A stretch of DNA of 64,000 nt from Wyeomyia smithii (GCF_029784165.1 NC_073696.1:179669825-179733824), one strand, 5' to 3'. Shown: positions 9,600 to 23,300, counted from the first letter of the stretch. Translations and numbers: made by a program. The notes: generated from the sequence alone by a model not told the origin.

Positions 9600-11500
9600 C
9601 GATTTTTATAAAATTTTGCACCTGTAAATAATACACTTCAAACTAGTTATACCCAGCTTTTCATTAATTATTACGCACGGAAAAAAAGTTACCGATGGAC
9701 ACAAATGGTACATTTTTTTCGAGTACAGGCCCTATGTGACGTATGTGTTTCAAATAATCACAAGTGTATCTCATACGACATTATGTGAAAAACACACAAA
9801 ATTTATTTTCGTTCGATTTTTTTAAGCTGGTTAAACACTTTGGCAATTTTTCCAACACTTGAATTGGAAATGAGTTCAATAATGTATCCCAAATTCCAAT
9901 ATATTCAATAATTCGTGAAAATAATTTGAACTTAAAATACTGTTGTCAATTTTTTTCATACTCATGAATATCAAGATGTTAAAATACCGCTGAATGACAA
10001 AAATATTTTTGTTGCAATGTGATGTTTCTAAAACTACATTAGAATTCGTGAATATCAATACGCATTTTTTACTCAGGAGTTACATACATCGGGAGAAAAC
10101 CTCGTAGAAAATGAGGTTATTGGAAAATCCACGTTAAAAACTACAGCCATTCAATAATCCACGTTCATTGAAGAACCACTCGAACATATCTGCGTAAAAA
10201 ACGCGCAGAATAAGACCTGAATTCAATATTCAATATATCTTTCAAACCAACTTTTATTTCATTTCGAAGAATGTCACATAGCAGATGTTGTTGGAGAGTA
10301 CGGTAATACCCTTGCAACAAGGCGCTACCATCCACAGCCATATTCACCATATTTGATCCCAAACGAAAAATTGATTCCGAACCACATTTGATCCCGAATA
10401 AAATCGATCGAATAGATCGTCTTCCACTTCATCATCGTCGAGCAGTCGTCTCCAACTTTGCAACAGGAATACACTTCCGAAGTAACAAACGTGGTTTTAT
10501 CAAAGTTTTATAGCGCAGGTTTGGCTGTATTAGGCGCTATAAAACTTCAATAAAATCAATATTGTTACTAGGGTTGTGTTTTTATAAATTAAGAAACTAC
10601 ACGTTTTTCGTCAAACAAATCCTGTTTTCATTTAGCTCTAGATCAACATATTTGAAAATTTACACCAAAACCATCCAGGCCTTGAATAAAGCATAAGGAA
10701 ACTGCTCCATCATTCATCTCAGCCCAATAATTCATCTCATACAACATGAAAAAACGCATATTTTCTAACTAAACCAATCTGCTAATCCATGGAATGGATT
10801 CTTCTAAGTTCACTTTAGATTTCGCATAGAGTATAATCCTCAAAAACTCACTTAAAAGCTTTGAATTTGATATTTGAGTCGGGCATCATCTGCACTTGAA
10901 AACTGATTTAATTCAATCACCTGCCTCAGAAAACAAAATCCCCGCATACGGCTACAACGGGACTCGTTCAGCAAACCAAAGTCGACAGCACTGCAGTGGT
11001 TACCTAGGTTACCAATTTTGCACGTAAACAACTACAGCGGATATCTAGGTAACCTACTACGACGGCCTGTGCCTATACGTTCATTCATGATAATGTGATT
11101 CATTCATGAATAACAGAGTGATGAGTATGGGGGCGTCGCGAGATGAATAATTGAGCAGTGATTCAAGTTTTGAGATGAATATGGAAGCGTTGTGAAAATG
11201 GTTTGTTTTACAAAATTCAGAATAAATCTAGCTAAGTTTATTAAATGTACAATGCTGAGCGATTCCATAAAAGCACGTAAGCATACTTTGTTCATTTGTT
11301 CAATGATTTCGTGAAAATTTGGTGTTTATTCCGTGCATTTTTCGTGAATAGGGGCTTAATGAGATGAATGATGGAGCAGTTCCCCTACAATGATCATCTG
11401 GAATAATTTAAAAAAAATGTATCAAAAAATGTTACATTTTTATAGTTCCTTAAACACTAGAAATTCTACTGTTACGTTTCATGTTTTTACGAGAATTTTA
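9600..11500. other. No gene recognised, apart from one short fold-back
   Basis: AT-rich DNA. The only structure I can support is the hairpin at 10481-10569. Short chance reading frames have no family features. Confidence 0.45.
10481..10569. repeat. Fold-back element with 36-nt arms
   Basis: Arms 10481-10516 and 10534-10569 pair at 30 of 36 positions, both starting AGTAACAA and ending GTTTTATAGCGC next to a 17-nt loop. This is the form of a very small MITE or hairpin-forming locus. Confidence 0.65.
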
Positions 11501-11504
11501 TTTG

Positions 11505-12066
11505 AGAGTTTTTTACGCGGATTTCTGTATTAACGCTGTTTGTTCACGCGGATTTTTTTCTCAACGCAGTTTTTTATGCGATACCGTGCTAATTCAAAGA
11601 TTTTTTCGCAGATTTTTGAATTAACGTGAGTTGGAAACCCAAAACGTCCAAGTGTTTATTAAGTATAAGGCTTAGTCAAAAAAAAAACTTTACTTTACGC
11701 GGATTTTCTAGTTAACCCTGAAAATATAATCATATTTTGATATGCGTAAAAGGATAATCATGCATCAAATTTACTCTCGGCTTTCAAATTACTAAAAATG
11801 CTCATTTTTTTCATAAATTATCGATTAATGATCATTACGGTGTTAACACATCGATAAAAAACAAAAACTACAATTTAGGTGTTATTATTTCTTCGTTGAT
11901 TAAGATAAAACGAGAAAAAACTGACGCACTATTAGAAGAAACGCAGACTATCTTTCTAGGGTTAACGCGGATTTTGAATTAACGCGGTTTTATTTACGCG
12001 GATTTTCTTATTAACGCGGTTTTTACGAGCTATGCATCCCTCGCGTAAAAAACCTGACCGGACTAT
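11505..12066. repeat. ACGCGGATTTT / AACGCGGTTTT motif array with TIR-like end
   Basis: About ten alternating copies of ACGCGGATTTT and ATTAACGCGGTTTTT lie in two clusters (11505-11720 and 11955-12030). The right edge, read on the minus strand, is GGTTTTTTACGCGAGGGATG. This resembles the left end of the 251-bp MITE at 3287 (GGTCGCTTTTTACGCGGGGG). It is probably one end of a larger DNA transposon of the same lineage; the opposite end is not identified. Confidence 0.5.
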
Positions 12067-12329
12067 ATAATTTAGAAAAAATATTCAAATTACTAGCTCA
12101 ATATCAATTGCAGGTTGTGATGTATTTTTTTTTTGGAATTTTGTTATAGCTTTATTTGAACATACTCGCATTGAAAAGTATACGTTTTCACGTGCATAAA
12201 AACAAAATACGGAGGCATATTTATAATAACTAACAAAATATAGTCGTTGCCACAACAAAACACATCTCTTATTTGTATTGTTTGTGGTATACACGATAAC
12301 ACAAGAGCCGTTTTATCAATTAAGCCCTA

Positions 12330-12743
12330 TTTAGAGTTCCAAGCGAAGTGAAAATCTTATACAAAATGTTCATTTTTTCACGCTCGTGAAAATGCAACCT
12401 GCAAGAATTTCACTTCGCTTGGAACTGTAAACAAATTAGATCCAGCGAAATTGAAGGTTGTGGATCTCATCTTTTTCACTTGGGTTTACTTTTTTCACGC
12501 ATGCAAACGCCAGTGAAAAAAGCAACAGCAAGCGGAAACTTGCGTGCGTTTATATTCTGCCAGTTGCAGCCAATTTTCACTTCGCTCGGAGTGTAAACTC
12601 GTGAGTTTCACTTCACTTAAACTGTAAACGGCAGGCTGGTGAAATACCTGCGTGTTCCACAAAGGGGTTTCACGATAGATTACGCAAGCGAAAATTTACG
12701 CTTTTTTACTTGTCAAACTTTTCACTTCGCTTGGAACTGTAAA
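12330..12743. mobile_element. 414-bp MITE with TTCACTTCGCTTGGAACTG repeats
   Basis: The ends are TTTAGAGTTCCAAGCGAAG and, on the complement of the right side, TTTACAGTTCCAAGCGAAG, flanked by CTA on both sides (12327-12329 and 12744-12746). The same phrase recurs internally in the right-end orientation near 12407-12433, 12572-12599 and 12603-12631 (degenerate). A 3-bp duplication fits PIF/Harbinger-like mobilisation, but the superfamily is uncertain. Non-coding. Confidence 0.7.
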
Positions 12744-12749
12744 CTACGC

Positions 12750-15700
12750 TTTACACTAAAATTACGACCATTAGGTAGTTCTTAGACGTAGAATTCTACA
12801 ATGGTTTCCTTGAAAAAAAAATAATAATAAAATTTAAGCCTAATCAATAAAATGGTTCTTTAGTTCACCATAAAGACATTTTTCAAAAAATAAGTTTTTG
12901 CGATAATCCAATCTAAAATTCGTTTTTTAAAGAGTAGCACATAACAAATTTTCATAATTTCGGTTCCAGTCTATGCTCTTTAAAAAATTGTTTGAAACAT
13001 ATTTGAAACATATAGCGATTCTTACCCTCAAGATTTACCATAAAAAAAATCTTGAAAAATCACTGATATACCGCCAAAACCATTGTCCGCTTCTATTTCT
13101 TCCAAACATTAAGTTTTTCAAACAATTTAGCTAATTCGATTAGTAACACTAAATTATGTTCTCGCGTGTATCTACTTTGCGGTTCGAAATCGAATTACTC
13201 CACCCAACTCTCTTTGATTTTTCCGTTTCCAATTTCCTTGTTCTCTCCCTACACTCCGGATGTTATCCGGTTTTGCTTGCCAAAATTTTCCTTCTCTAGT
13301 ACATAGTTCGACGTTGTTTCAGGGTTGAATTTAGTTAACGAATGTTACCGGTTTACATTTTTTTATTTTTGGTAAATTTTCGCGGCCCAACTGTCACGTA
13401 GTTTCATTGTTTTAATATAAGTAAGAGATTATTTCTACGGTCAACGAATATTGCAAATAATTTAGAAACACCATACAGGATCCAATCACAATTAGATAGA
13501 CTGTTTATAAAGTTGAGTACTTCAAACTTTAAACAGAAAATTTTTCATTCTGATGAATAAATTTAAAAAGATTGGTGGCAGCCTTGAGCTTATGTAATAC
13601 TTCGTTCTAACCAGGATCGATTGGAATTGTACGTTGAATTTATTATTTGTTGCTTGGGATTAGCTATTCACTGTACATCCATAATGATCCCGGCATGCTG
13701 ATGAGTACGGAAGCCTGCTCGCCCAGAATGTTAGTAGCTCGCCCAGGATGTTAGTTCGATACTTGTTGCTATTAGAGGCCGGATATACTCGAAATAGTGA
13801 AGCCTTGCAAAATTGCGATACTCGCAAAATATTAAAAGTTTGCGAAGCCAATTTCATTAGTTTTACTATGATGCATAACAAACCTGGTCTTGGGGGAACA
13901 ATTCGTGTACCCTAAAATAATGTAAATCTTTCTGCGCATCCCCAATTCTACTTACTATTAAACACAATTTCTAAGTCCCGCCCGCGTTCATAGTCGTTTT
14001 TCTTCCAGCAACAACAGTGCTCTCTGGACCGATATGAAACTAAAAATGTCAATCCCTTCAAAATGGAACAAAAACAATCATGCATTGACAAGAATAACGA
14101 AGGCATCCGAAAATAAACGAACATTTCTAAAGAAAATCTTTTTTTTTAAAAAAAAAGCTCCCGAAATCTTCGCTATGACCATAAAATCAAATGCAATTCT
14201 CATTTTGTTGTTAAAGGCCAAATTAGTTCCACTTCTAAGTAGTTGAAACTCAAATATAGTTATTAAAGCACTGCTTGTAGGAAAAATCTTTCCCCAAAAA
14301 GTTAAATCAACCATAAGATAACAATAACAATAATATGTGCGAATCGTAACGTTTATTTCACTTTTAATTCAAAAGAAATTTCGAGAAATTGCCACTGCGT
14401 TCGAACATAAAATAAACATATCAATAAATGTTATTGTCGACATAAACAACCAAAGCAACTTTATAAGAATCGCACTGATTTGTTAGATCGAATAACAAAA
14501 AAAAAATATATAAATATAAATAGAAGCCTCTATTCCTTCCGTAATCACGAACGCGAATAGACATATTCTTCACTTTAGCCATTCTCTGTTACTCTGTTAC
14601 TTGCGATACCTGCATCCACATTTAGGGCTACAGACAACTTTTCTGACGTCCGCCATGTTTGCCGTGATTCGCGTCTCTTTAATATTATACATATTCACAC
14701 ATACACAAACGGCGAAGCAGTTGCTCTCATAGAAATGATAGAGCGACAGCCGCAGAAGCAGCACATTTTTCTTTCAAAAAAAATACAGTCTTCAAAAAAA
14801 AATTACACTTTCCACGAACAACCTCATATATAAAACAATACACAACCATTACTCAGTAAATCATACAACATTCTTTGATTTTCGGGTACACAGAACATTT
14901 TTTTTGAGAGAGATAAAGTATGAAATCACTTCTAAACATCGCGCAAGTGCTGTCAGATTATCATTTATCATTTCACCTTTGATGCTATACTTCAAATTCA
15001 GGTTTAGGAGATTGAAGGCCTATTAAGGAGTATCTCGAATCGTAAATTATTATTTCAGGTGTTCTACCGTTTTTTCGATAGTTGTTCCACGCTTACAGCA
15101 AACTCCAAAAAAACTGGAACAACTCTGCATAGAATAACAATAAAGTGCCTTGCACTCTTCCACACAAAAGTAGAGCATGAAATATTAATCCGATTTATTC
15201 TATACGTAAATAAAATAAACAACATGATACATTTTGTGATTTACTGGTTTTTACAAATAAGTTCCTAATTAATAATTATTCTGCGAACGCTTTGAGTACT
15301 TACTCAAACGTGCAAAAATAAAAAATATGTATCTAACAAAGCTAGCATTCAAATTTTCTATCCAACATGCTTCCTAGTAATTTCCCCGGCTTCCACCGTC
15401 AATGTTTCTATTCGTCACGAACCAGAAAGCACGAAATTCGTATTAAATCCTAGTGGGGGTTAAAGTATACACATTCAACACACACCAAACCCACCGCACT
15501 TTGATCATGTTTGACGTTCCCTCTTGCTTGTCGTCTGCTGAAATTCTAATTCCTTTTAGCATTCTATCAAACAACTCAAAGAAACTCTATTGATTTGACA
15601 GCATCAGATTTCCGTTCAGTTGAAAAAAAAATTAATTTTGTGTCACATTTTAAATTATTTTTAATCTGACTCAGGTATTTCAAGAAAAACGAATATTTTT

Positions 15701-15770
15701 TTTCTAAATATAGTTTCTTTAAATTATCCAAAATAATATCTGCTGTCAAGAAACAATCCAAACAACTCAC
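12750..15770. other. No gene recognised
   Basis: AT-rich, with poly(A)/poly(T) runs (for example near 14150 and 14510) and only chance reading frames. Confidence 0.45.
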
Positions 15771-16088
15771 CTCGAATGACATCTTATTTGGCAAGCAATT
15801 CATCATCACATCCGTACGTGGCACATGTTCACATATAGACACCAGAAACTCATAACTTAACACAACCCGTCGTAAAATGTGGTAACCCGGATGCCATTCA
15901 ATTTGGATACCACCGTACGAGTGAAGAAATCTCATTTGCTTGAAAGCTTTTCTGTGCCCTTCTGATTTTAAAAACATTTTCCACTTGGTGTCGAAAACTG
16001 AAAACACCAACGCATCTTTCCGGGCAACGCTGGTCAAAGCGGATGGAACAAGGGAGGGAAAAACTGGCACAAATCCGTTCGAAATAAA
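15771..16088 (-). CDS. Putative internal exon of an unidentified gene
   Basis: On the minus strand a 318-nt open segment is bounded by a good acceptor (CTTCTCTTTAG just before 16088) and a strong donor (GAG followed by GTGAGT, exon end at 15771). It encodes 106 residues with no stop, phase 0 at both edges. The product begins FISNGFVPVFPSL and includes FSVFDTKWKMFLKSEGHRKA, SYGGIQIEWHPGYHILRR and EHVPRTDVMMNCLPNKM. It has a mixed soluble-protein composition with no obvious transmembrane segment. I do not recognise the family, and no neighbouring exon was found. Support is the open frame plus both splice signals, so it could still be fortuitous. Confidence 0.35.
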
Positions 16089-16089
16089 C

Positions 16090-18400
16090 TAAAGAGAAGC
16101 TATTTACAAAACTGGAACTTTTTTATCGACAGAGGTGTAGATAAACCGAACGTTTTCTATAGCAGTTTAGTGCGTAGTCGGTTGTTATTAATAATTCTAT
16201 TTTTTTTTTTTGAGTGCACAAAGCAACTGCAATGTGATATCACTTTGGGAGCGATAAAAAAGTAAAACATTTTTTTATTGCTCCCTGATATATCTCCATC
16301 GGGGTCCACAACAGCAGCGACGCTTATTTCATACATAGTAAATATGTACAACGAAGCCGTATGTGTGTGGTTTTATCCTTTTATGCCCGCTGTTGCAGCA
16401 GCACTTTGTAGTTGAAATTTGTTGTTCAAAATAGAACTGAAGTGACGATATTAAGTAATGCGGAGGATATATGGCGTTGAAAAACAAGTTTACGATAAAA
16501 TAAGCGCTAAGCGTCTGAGCTTTACACCCAACCGCAGAAGGTTCCATCCTCGCTGGAAATAGCCATTAAAGTTTATCACCCATTCTAAAATGAAGCCAAG
16601 GCTGATCAACTCAGAGTTTTTTGCAGTTTGGACTAATTAGGCGTTCTCAATTCTAAAATAAAAACGATTCGTTTTCCCACCAAAAAATTTACATTATAAT
16701 TCGTCCAATCAATAAATTATGTACACCAAAATACAATAAATATGGATACCCACACCCCAAAGTTACCAAGCATATCATGCTATCACTCTAATATACTTAC
16801 CTGCTAGGTAAATTACGTTAGGCAAGGCCTACATTTTCGGCGAGACGGTTCGCTTTTTTCTCAAAGCCATTCCCTCAGATTTACCCGCGCAGACATTAAG
16901 AAGTTATTTTATCTGAAATAGCTCATTTGGTGAGGTTTTACTGGCGTTGAAATTTGTCTTGCCAACATTTTCATTCCTTTTTCAACTGCCTGTAGAAATA
17001 TATTGCTTCCTTTGCTGCCACTTCTGGTGAAATGGCAATAGCAATAGGATATCTTAGCGGTATTTTTTGCAACAAACCCATATAAGTCAGCATGTTTTAA
17101 CAGTGTTCGCTGTTTATGTGTTTCATGTTTAAAATTAGACCGTTGGCGAAGAAATTGTGCTTTGACTAAGGATGAAATAAACAGAGGTTTGTTTGTTTTT
17201 TTACGCTCATGTACCATGCTATACGAATATGAGCAGGGTTGAGGCGAAAAGCTACAAGATCAAAGGACTTTTCCCCGCCCAAGGCATTATTTAATTGTAT
17301 GTTTCTGTGCTTGATCGGTGTGCTCTAATTTGGGTTGATAGATTATCTTGGCAAACGGCAAAGCATGGAAAAAAGTAAAACCACTGAACAAAAAATCGAC
17401 ATACCACTGAGATTAAAGTCTATATTGTTAATAATCTGGGAAATGCTAACCCAGCAATACCACCGCTGCTGCTGACTCGGCATGCGGAAAATGTTTTGAT
17501 GGAGCAAACGATACAAACAATGCAATGAAAAAATGTTACCAGGCTTTATGTGAAGCTTCCGGCAAGGTAATACTAGCTAATTATTTTTCCGCCACAAAAA
17601 TAAATGATTCAGGTTGCTACTAATGAACGGTTCCGATTCTGGATAGCGTTTGATCAATGTAGCTGTTTTTCGAAGGGTTTAATGAAAATTGAATTACGTA
17701 TATAATCCTGAATGTACACTTTTTTGTGTCACATACAATTATATACCTTGCTGACCACTGTTTGAATTTGGCTTACCATTGGTGTCGTATCACTATCTAT
17801 ATTTAATAAGGTGTAATGAATTTTCAATGATTGACACCAAATAGTCTCACAATGAATTATAATGATTTTAAATAAGTTGATTCTATTCGAAATCTCGGCA
17901 GTCTAATGCAGTTGTTATGCTTCAAATTGTCATCCTCTTGTAGTATAAAATCGAAGTACGTCTATTTATTATTTTTGACGTTTTGAACGTTTCAATGTAT
18001 TAGATAAGCACCCAAGTTTTCGTTATATTTTGAATTACTGTATTAAATAAATAAATTTTTCAAAACAAAAACATTTTATTTTAAATTCATTTCATTCCAC
18101 TTGAAAATATGTAACTTTTTAAACCTTCACTGGCCAAGTTCCACAGGGTTCTGATCGGGTGCCGTCGTTTTATCACTAACACTGAGTGGTAGTACACGTC
18201 GTGCAATCAGGGTTACAATATTTCACTGTAAGTGATCAACTCACAGCTGAAACTGAAAACTACGAATATCGAGCTGAAAATGAAAATTACTTTCATTCAG
18301 TTGACAGTGATTATGTTGACAGGCAGCGTTACTGTGATTTCGAGAACGCAGTGTTACTTCAGCGATGTAACACATACATCAACTGACAGTAATAATAATT
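16090..18400. other. No gene recognised
   Basis: No coding family, RNA gene or terminal repeat pair could be supported here. Reading frames on the minus strand (for example 16909-17217) lack conserved features. Confidence 0.4.
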
Positions 18401-18429
18401 GTTAAGGTGTCATTGCGCCGTGTGTGTAT

Positions 18430-19030
18430 TTGGGCCTTTAAGGGTGCAGTCCCACCTTCAGGCGAAGCTCAAATACTGGTACGATAAAATTGTTCCTCTG
18501 TTGAGGCTATCAACTAATCAAGCAGTTTCGCGATGTCTTCATATGAGCAGGTCAGCCAAACCATGTTCTATCGAACGTAACACGTAACAATCAGACGATG
18601 CAATATCTGATGAATATGGCGGGTAAAGTAAGTCTATGTAATTTTCAACGACTTTGGTAGTATGATGCCAAGTGTTGTCATGCAGTAAATTCACTTTTTC
18701 GTACCTCTGCTCATATTGTGGCCATTATTTGGGAAACGCTCGGCTTTTTCGCTTCAATTTAAAACGATACCGACCCCAGTGGTGGTTACGATCGGTTTCA
18801 ACAGCTCATAATAGATATTACAAACATGACAGGGCAATCCCTGCGAGTTTCTTTTCTTTGGGTTGCCAATAAATCCATTTTTTATTACCCGTTATGATGC
18901 GATAAATAAAACCCTGCCATTTTAGGGTTGTAGCGGTTGTTCGCAGGCAAAAACTGACACTCAACGTCTCTTGGTTTCAAATCATAAGGAATCCGATTCG
19001 TTTGCTTTTAATCATTCCCAAAGCATATCG
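18430..19030 (-). pseudogene. mariner-type (DD34D) transposase relic
   Basis: Read on the minus strand in several frames: NRIPYDLKPRDVE matches the WVPHEL-type mariner signature, and IITGNKKWIYWQPKEKK corresponds to the TGDEKWI motif with the first Asp replaced by Asn. NIYYELLKP, then LLHDNTWHHTTKVVENY hold the second Asp, and YPPYSSDIASSDCY holds the third Asp of the DD34D triad. The spacing is about six residues short, indicating a small deletion. Frameshifts occur throughout and the N-terminal DNA-binding region is not clear. The relic abuts the DD37E relic at 19266-20010. Confidence 0.75.
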
Positions 19031-19265
19031 TTTGCATTGAACAAATGGACTTTTTCCGGATGGTGATAAAGAAATAACTAGGACAGATAATTGAGTTTGA
19101 TAAATTCCTCATGAGTGGTAAGAATATTAGTTTACTTGCAAAAAAATTCTACGCCCTTGCAAGTGGCTTCCCGCAGTTAATCGGGACGTTCGCCATGGCG
19201 GACGAAAACATGCGTGAAGACATGTTTTAGAGTTCTCTCTTCGTTTTATTTATCAATTCCTCCTC

Positions 19266-20010
19266 AGACAAAATTGTTGGAGTGGATCTTTCGCTGCAGG
19301 TTTCCCCAGAAGTTCTCGATGAGGCGCAGCTGTGGGTCGTTGGGAGGGTTCACCGACGTGGGTACCACATCGATATTCAGCCAACCCATCTCATCCAACG
19401 ATCGGTCTGAGTAGTAGGTTCACGCCAGATCCGGCCAAAACACCACGTCTTCCCCTTAAAATGTTTAATATATTTCTTGATGAACGACGCAACTTTCGAA
19501 AGGCACTTCGTACTCTATAGTATTTCCTCTTTCACGACCAGTCCGGAGCGAAAGAAGAGTCGCTTTGACATCTCATTTTCGCTGATTGTCAGCCACAGCA
19601 ACACCTTCTTGGGGAACTTGGTATGTGATGAACTTTCTCGGTAAAATACGAAACGCCCTGCCAGTCGTTGCCATCCAGGATGAGAGAGGTCTTGTCGACC
19701 ATTATCACCGCCACGTGGCTATCTTATTCAGCCGCTACCGCTGCGTCATTACCTGCAGCTCCGAGACCAGTGAACGGGACTGCCACTTCCTGACACGTAT
19801 GTACATGTTTGCCAGGTACTTTTTCCCTATTTGGCCAGTTGTACCGACCTCCCGACCAAGAGCACGCTGCGATCCTTTGGAGCTTCTTTTTGCTCAGGGT
19901 CATCGGCTGCCCGGAACCGGGCTTTCTTTCGATGCTCTGATTGTCGCTCAATAGTGACAAAATGTTAAAGGACGTATCCGGCGCCCAAAAAGTGCCACCC
20001 GATGTCCGTT
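19266..20010 (-). pseudogene. DD37E transposase relic (third locus)
   Basis: On the minus strand, from the N-terminal side, SIERKPGSGQPMTLSKKKLQ matches the HTH/hinge region. FPKKVLLWLTISENEMSKR matches the strand before the second Asp. FWPDLA-stop-TYYSDRSLDEMGW gives the second Asp, and NPPNDPQLRLIENFWGN gives the Glu 37 positions later. Frame shifts and an in-frame TGA inside the second motif show it is dead. The first Asp segment was not located. Boundaries are approximate, and no terminal repeats were settled. Confidence 0.7.
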
Positions 20011-20399
20011 TCCAACGTGGCGGGATACCTTTCCTTGAACGCGCACATTTCGAAGTAGATCCACTATTTTCGCTATAACGGTTTGCGTTCGACTGACAGA
20101 ACTGTAAATTTTTTTCTGCTGACTCATAGGTTACTATAAAGTGTACCTGCGAAGGTAAACCCATGAAGAATCGGCAATTTTTGTCCATTTGTTTTAGTGC
20201 AAACGTTACAAATATCTGATAACAAAACAAGCTGTTCCTGTGTTTGGCATGGATTCTCATCGAACAATTCCTCTGAAAAAGCGTTTTCAAAACTTGTTGG
20301 CCGTCCTTCAAGCGGACAGTGGTCAACATCAAAATTACCGTCTTCAGAGATGATCCAATCACAACACGTTGTGTCACTCAGGACAATATACCTGTGAAC

Positions 20400-23300
20400 T
20401 TTTTTAACTTTCGATGCGCTTCAACTGCCGTTTTCTTAAAATGAAATGAGAAAAGTAACACACCTGCAAATAACGTTCATTGGGCACAAAATCTGATATT
20501 TTCACACAGCTAAAAGTGTATGACGTAACACTAAAGTCACTAACGTATCGAAGAAATTTGTTTACCATGTGTCTCAGCTCGGTTCATCACGTTTTAGGGA
20601 CGTTAAAATCGGTCAGTATCTAATGCTACCGCTATTCGTTGACAGATAGCGAGAGCTTTGTTGCGCATCTAATATTCCAAGCTGAACAATTGTAAATGTT
20701 TAGAGAGAATAATAATTAAATATGGCAAGCTTCGAAAATATTTTTCGTGGAAGTTTTCTTTGGCGTAGTCAAAATGAAGGGTAAAGCGTTTACCACAAAA
20801 CGAGATGACCAAACATTCGGATACGTTTAACGACAACCGGTTGAGTTGACTATTGCAGGAAAAATGTGTCGGTTGGTTGTTTTATCGTGTAGCACACCTT
20901 CAGGTCATCAGTTAAAATAAAGTTTACATTGTTCATGTACAGCAGAAACATAAATGGCCCAAAATGACTTCCCTGGAACGCCGGACCTAACGAGAAAGGA
21001 TGAGGATAGTTACGTACGATTCGAGCCAGACAATCAAATTATCTTACATGTTCCTTTTGTCAAATTTGGCTACTACAATCTGATGATTCATTTATCCAAA
21101 GGCTACGGATAAATAAGGGTTAAGTTTAGTATGAAGGTAAAACTGTGTTGAAGACACAAATGACCGACTTCGAGCCATCACTTCGAATTTTCAAAGGTAC
21201 AAGACTCGATAATTGTTAATGCATCACGTGTGAAAACGCTATTTTAGAAGACGAGCCGAGCAACATCGCCTTCAGAGTCAAAACGACGATACCATCCTTA
21301 TCTGGTAATTCTAAATTAAATTAGCATTCATGTACTTGGCCAGAATCCCCCTCCAACTTTTTCATATTGACAACTAATGAGTGACTGGAGACGTTTGCAC
21401 AAAATAACAACTTATCACGCCAACTTGAGTAACATATATTGTATGTTATTAAATTTCGGCGATTTCCTGTGTTATTAATATTCTGCGTTATTAATATTTG
21501 GAACGATCCACAGTTTGAAAATTCATAGTGCAACGTGTTGCTACATTTATTCTTCTGTTGCGAAAAGTCGCACGTCAAACCTGCACTCCTACTCAGATGG
21601 TAGATAAAGTTCGCGTACACATCCAACAAATTGTCCCAGTGCTGTATTGACGGCGGAACCCAATAAGCAAATTTCACAGCACAGGTTAATTATAAACTTT
21701 TCCGTACAACCATCGGCAAAGCTCCTACAAACGTACACACAAGTTATTAATGAATAATATTTTTGCTTCGAGCGAAAACAAAACACATCACGTTAACTAA
21801 AAAAGTTGTGTTTCCAACAATACTGTTTAAGCAGCCAAAAGCGCTTGAGTCGGTCTAACTATAGAGATTAATATGCAGTATATGTCATACACATGAAGCC
21901 TTTCTTCATCGTGACAAATAAAACATTTCACGGAGCACAAACAAACCATCCTTTTCGAATATTTCGTGCATATGAGCCGATAAAAGCTTGTTGCTGAATT
22001 AGATTATAAAATTATACAAGATGTGGTAAACATCAAATCTTTAGTGTAGACAACCAAGCAAAGTGTCTTGTATGAGCGTTTACTATATCTGATGATATTA
22101 TCTACGTACGAAAAATAGCGCATCACTCAGCAACGCTCAGCCCAAATGAACTCTTCTGATTACTATTAATCGATCCGTTTCCATAACGTTACGGTTGATA
22201 AATTCGCTTAACGTTCCAACGAAAATTTCCACCCACTCGTGTAATGAAAATTCGCACGCAGGAATGCCAATCTTTTTTATACCGTATATGTCTGTGTACA
22301 AGTATGTATGTAGTAGGTGGGCTTCTCAAAGCTGCTCAAATCGATGCCATCGGCATCCGGTGCTTTGTGTTGCCCCGAAAAAAAAATCGGCTGCAGACGC
22401 GTATAATACAGACGCGTGACTATAACATAAAGAGGAGGCAAACACCGATCCGAATGCCGATACATAACTTTGGGCGTGAACCGTTGAGTCGTACCGGATA
22501 GCCATAAACTGGTAAAGCTATTGAGTGACGGTTGTGGAAAACTTTTCCCGAACAGTCGTTAGCACTAGCAAGCCTCTAGCAATTATTGATGCGCTAGTCT
22601 TAGCGTTCTTCAAAGCATGTATTCATCCTACACAGTTCTCATAAATTTCAATGTCTTTCCAGTTCACTTGCTATTCACAAGGCATAAGAAGAAATCCTCC
22701 GTGCTACAGGCGAAAGTAATACTTTTCACTTCTGATAAAACAATCACTGTCAAAAGCGAAAAGTTCGCTCATAGCAAAAAGTTGCAATAAATTGATTTTC
22801 AGATAAATCACTATAAATTCGCGTGGATATATATTTAGTGGAACAAAACAACATACGTCGCGTGCCATTAAATAACAATTTTTAAAATGTGTATACCACA
22901 CGAAGCAATGCGAGACAAACAGCACTAATGTTGATCTAGCCCTATATTTCACAGTTTATTTGATAACCATAACAGATTCTCTCGATGTTTTGTTTATGTC
23001 AGTGAGCGTTTTATTGATTTCTTTTGAAATAGATTTAGTGTTCATGAGAATTAGTGAAGCGCACCGCTAATTTTAAATTATATTTTGTAGCAATCGAAGA
23101 GTTATGTTGCCGCTCAATGCAAAAGCTAACAATGAAAGACGCCGAAAAATACAATTATAAAATGATCTTATCTTTGTTAAATCTTATAAATAATAACACT
23201 ATGGAAGGGAAGAAACTTATTCACTCTTAGTAGTTAACCTAAATTAGAAGCTTTTACCGTACGCACACGTTCGAGTATCGCTACCTAGGCTACGAAAAAG

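Noticed and set aside
16909..17217. 102-codon minus-strand open frame
   Set aside because: No recognisable domain, no splice context and no neighbouring exon.
19586..19954. 122-codon + strand open frame
   Set aside because: It is the opposite strand of the DD37E relic at 19266-20010 and has no protein-family features.
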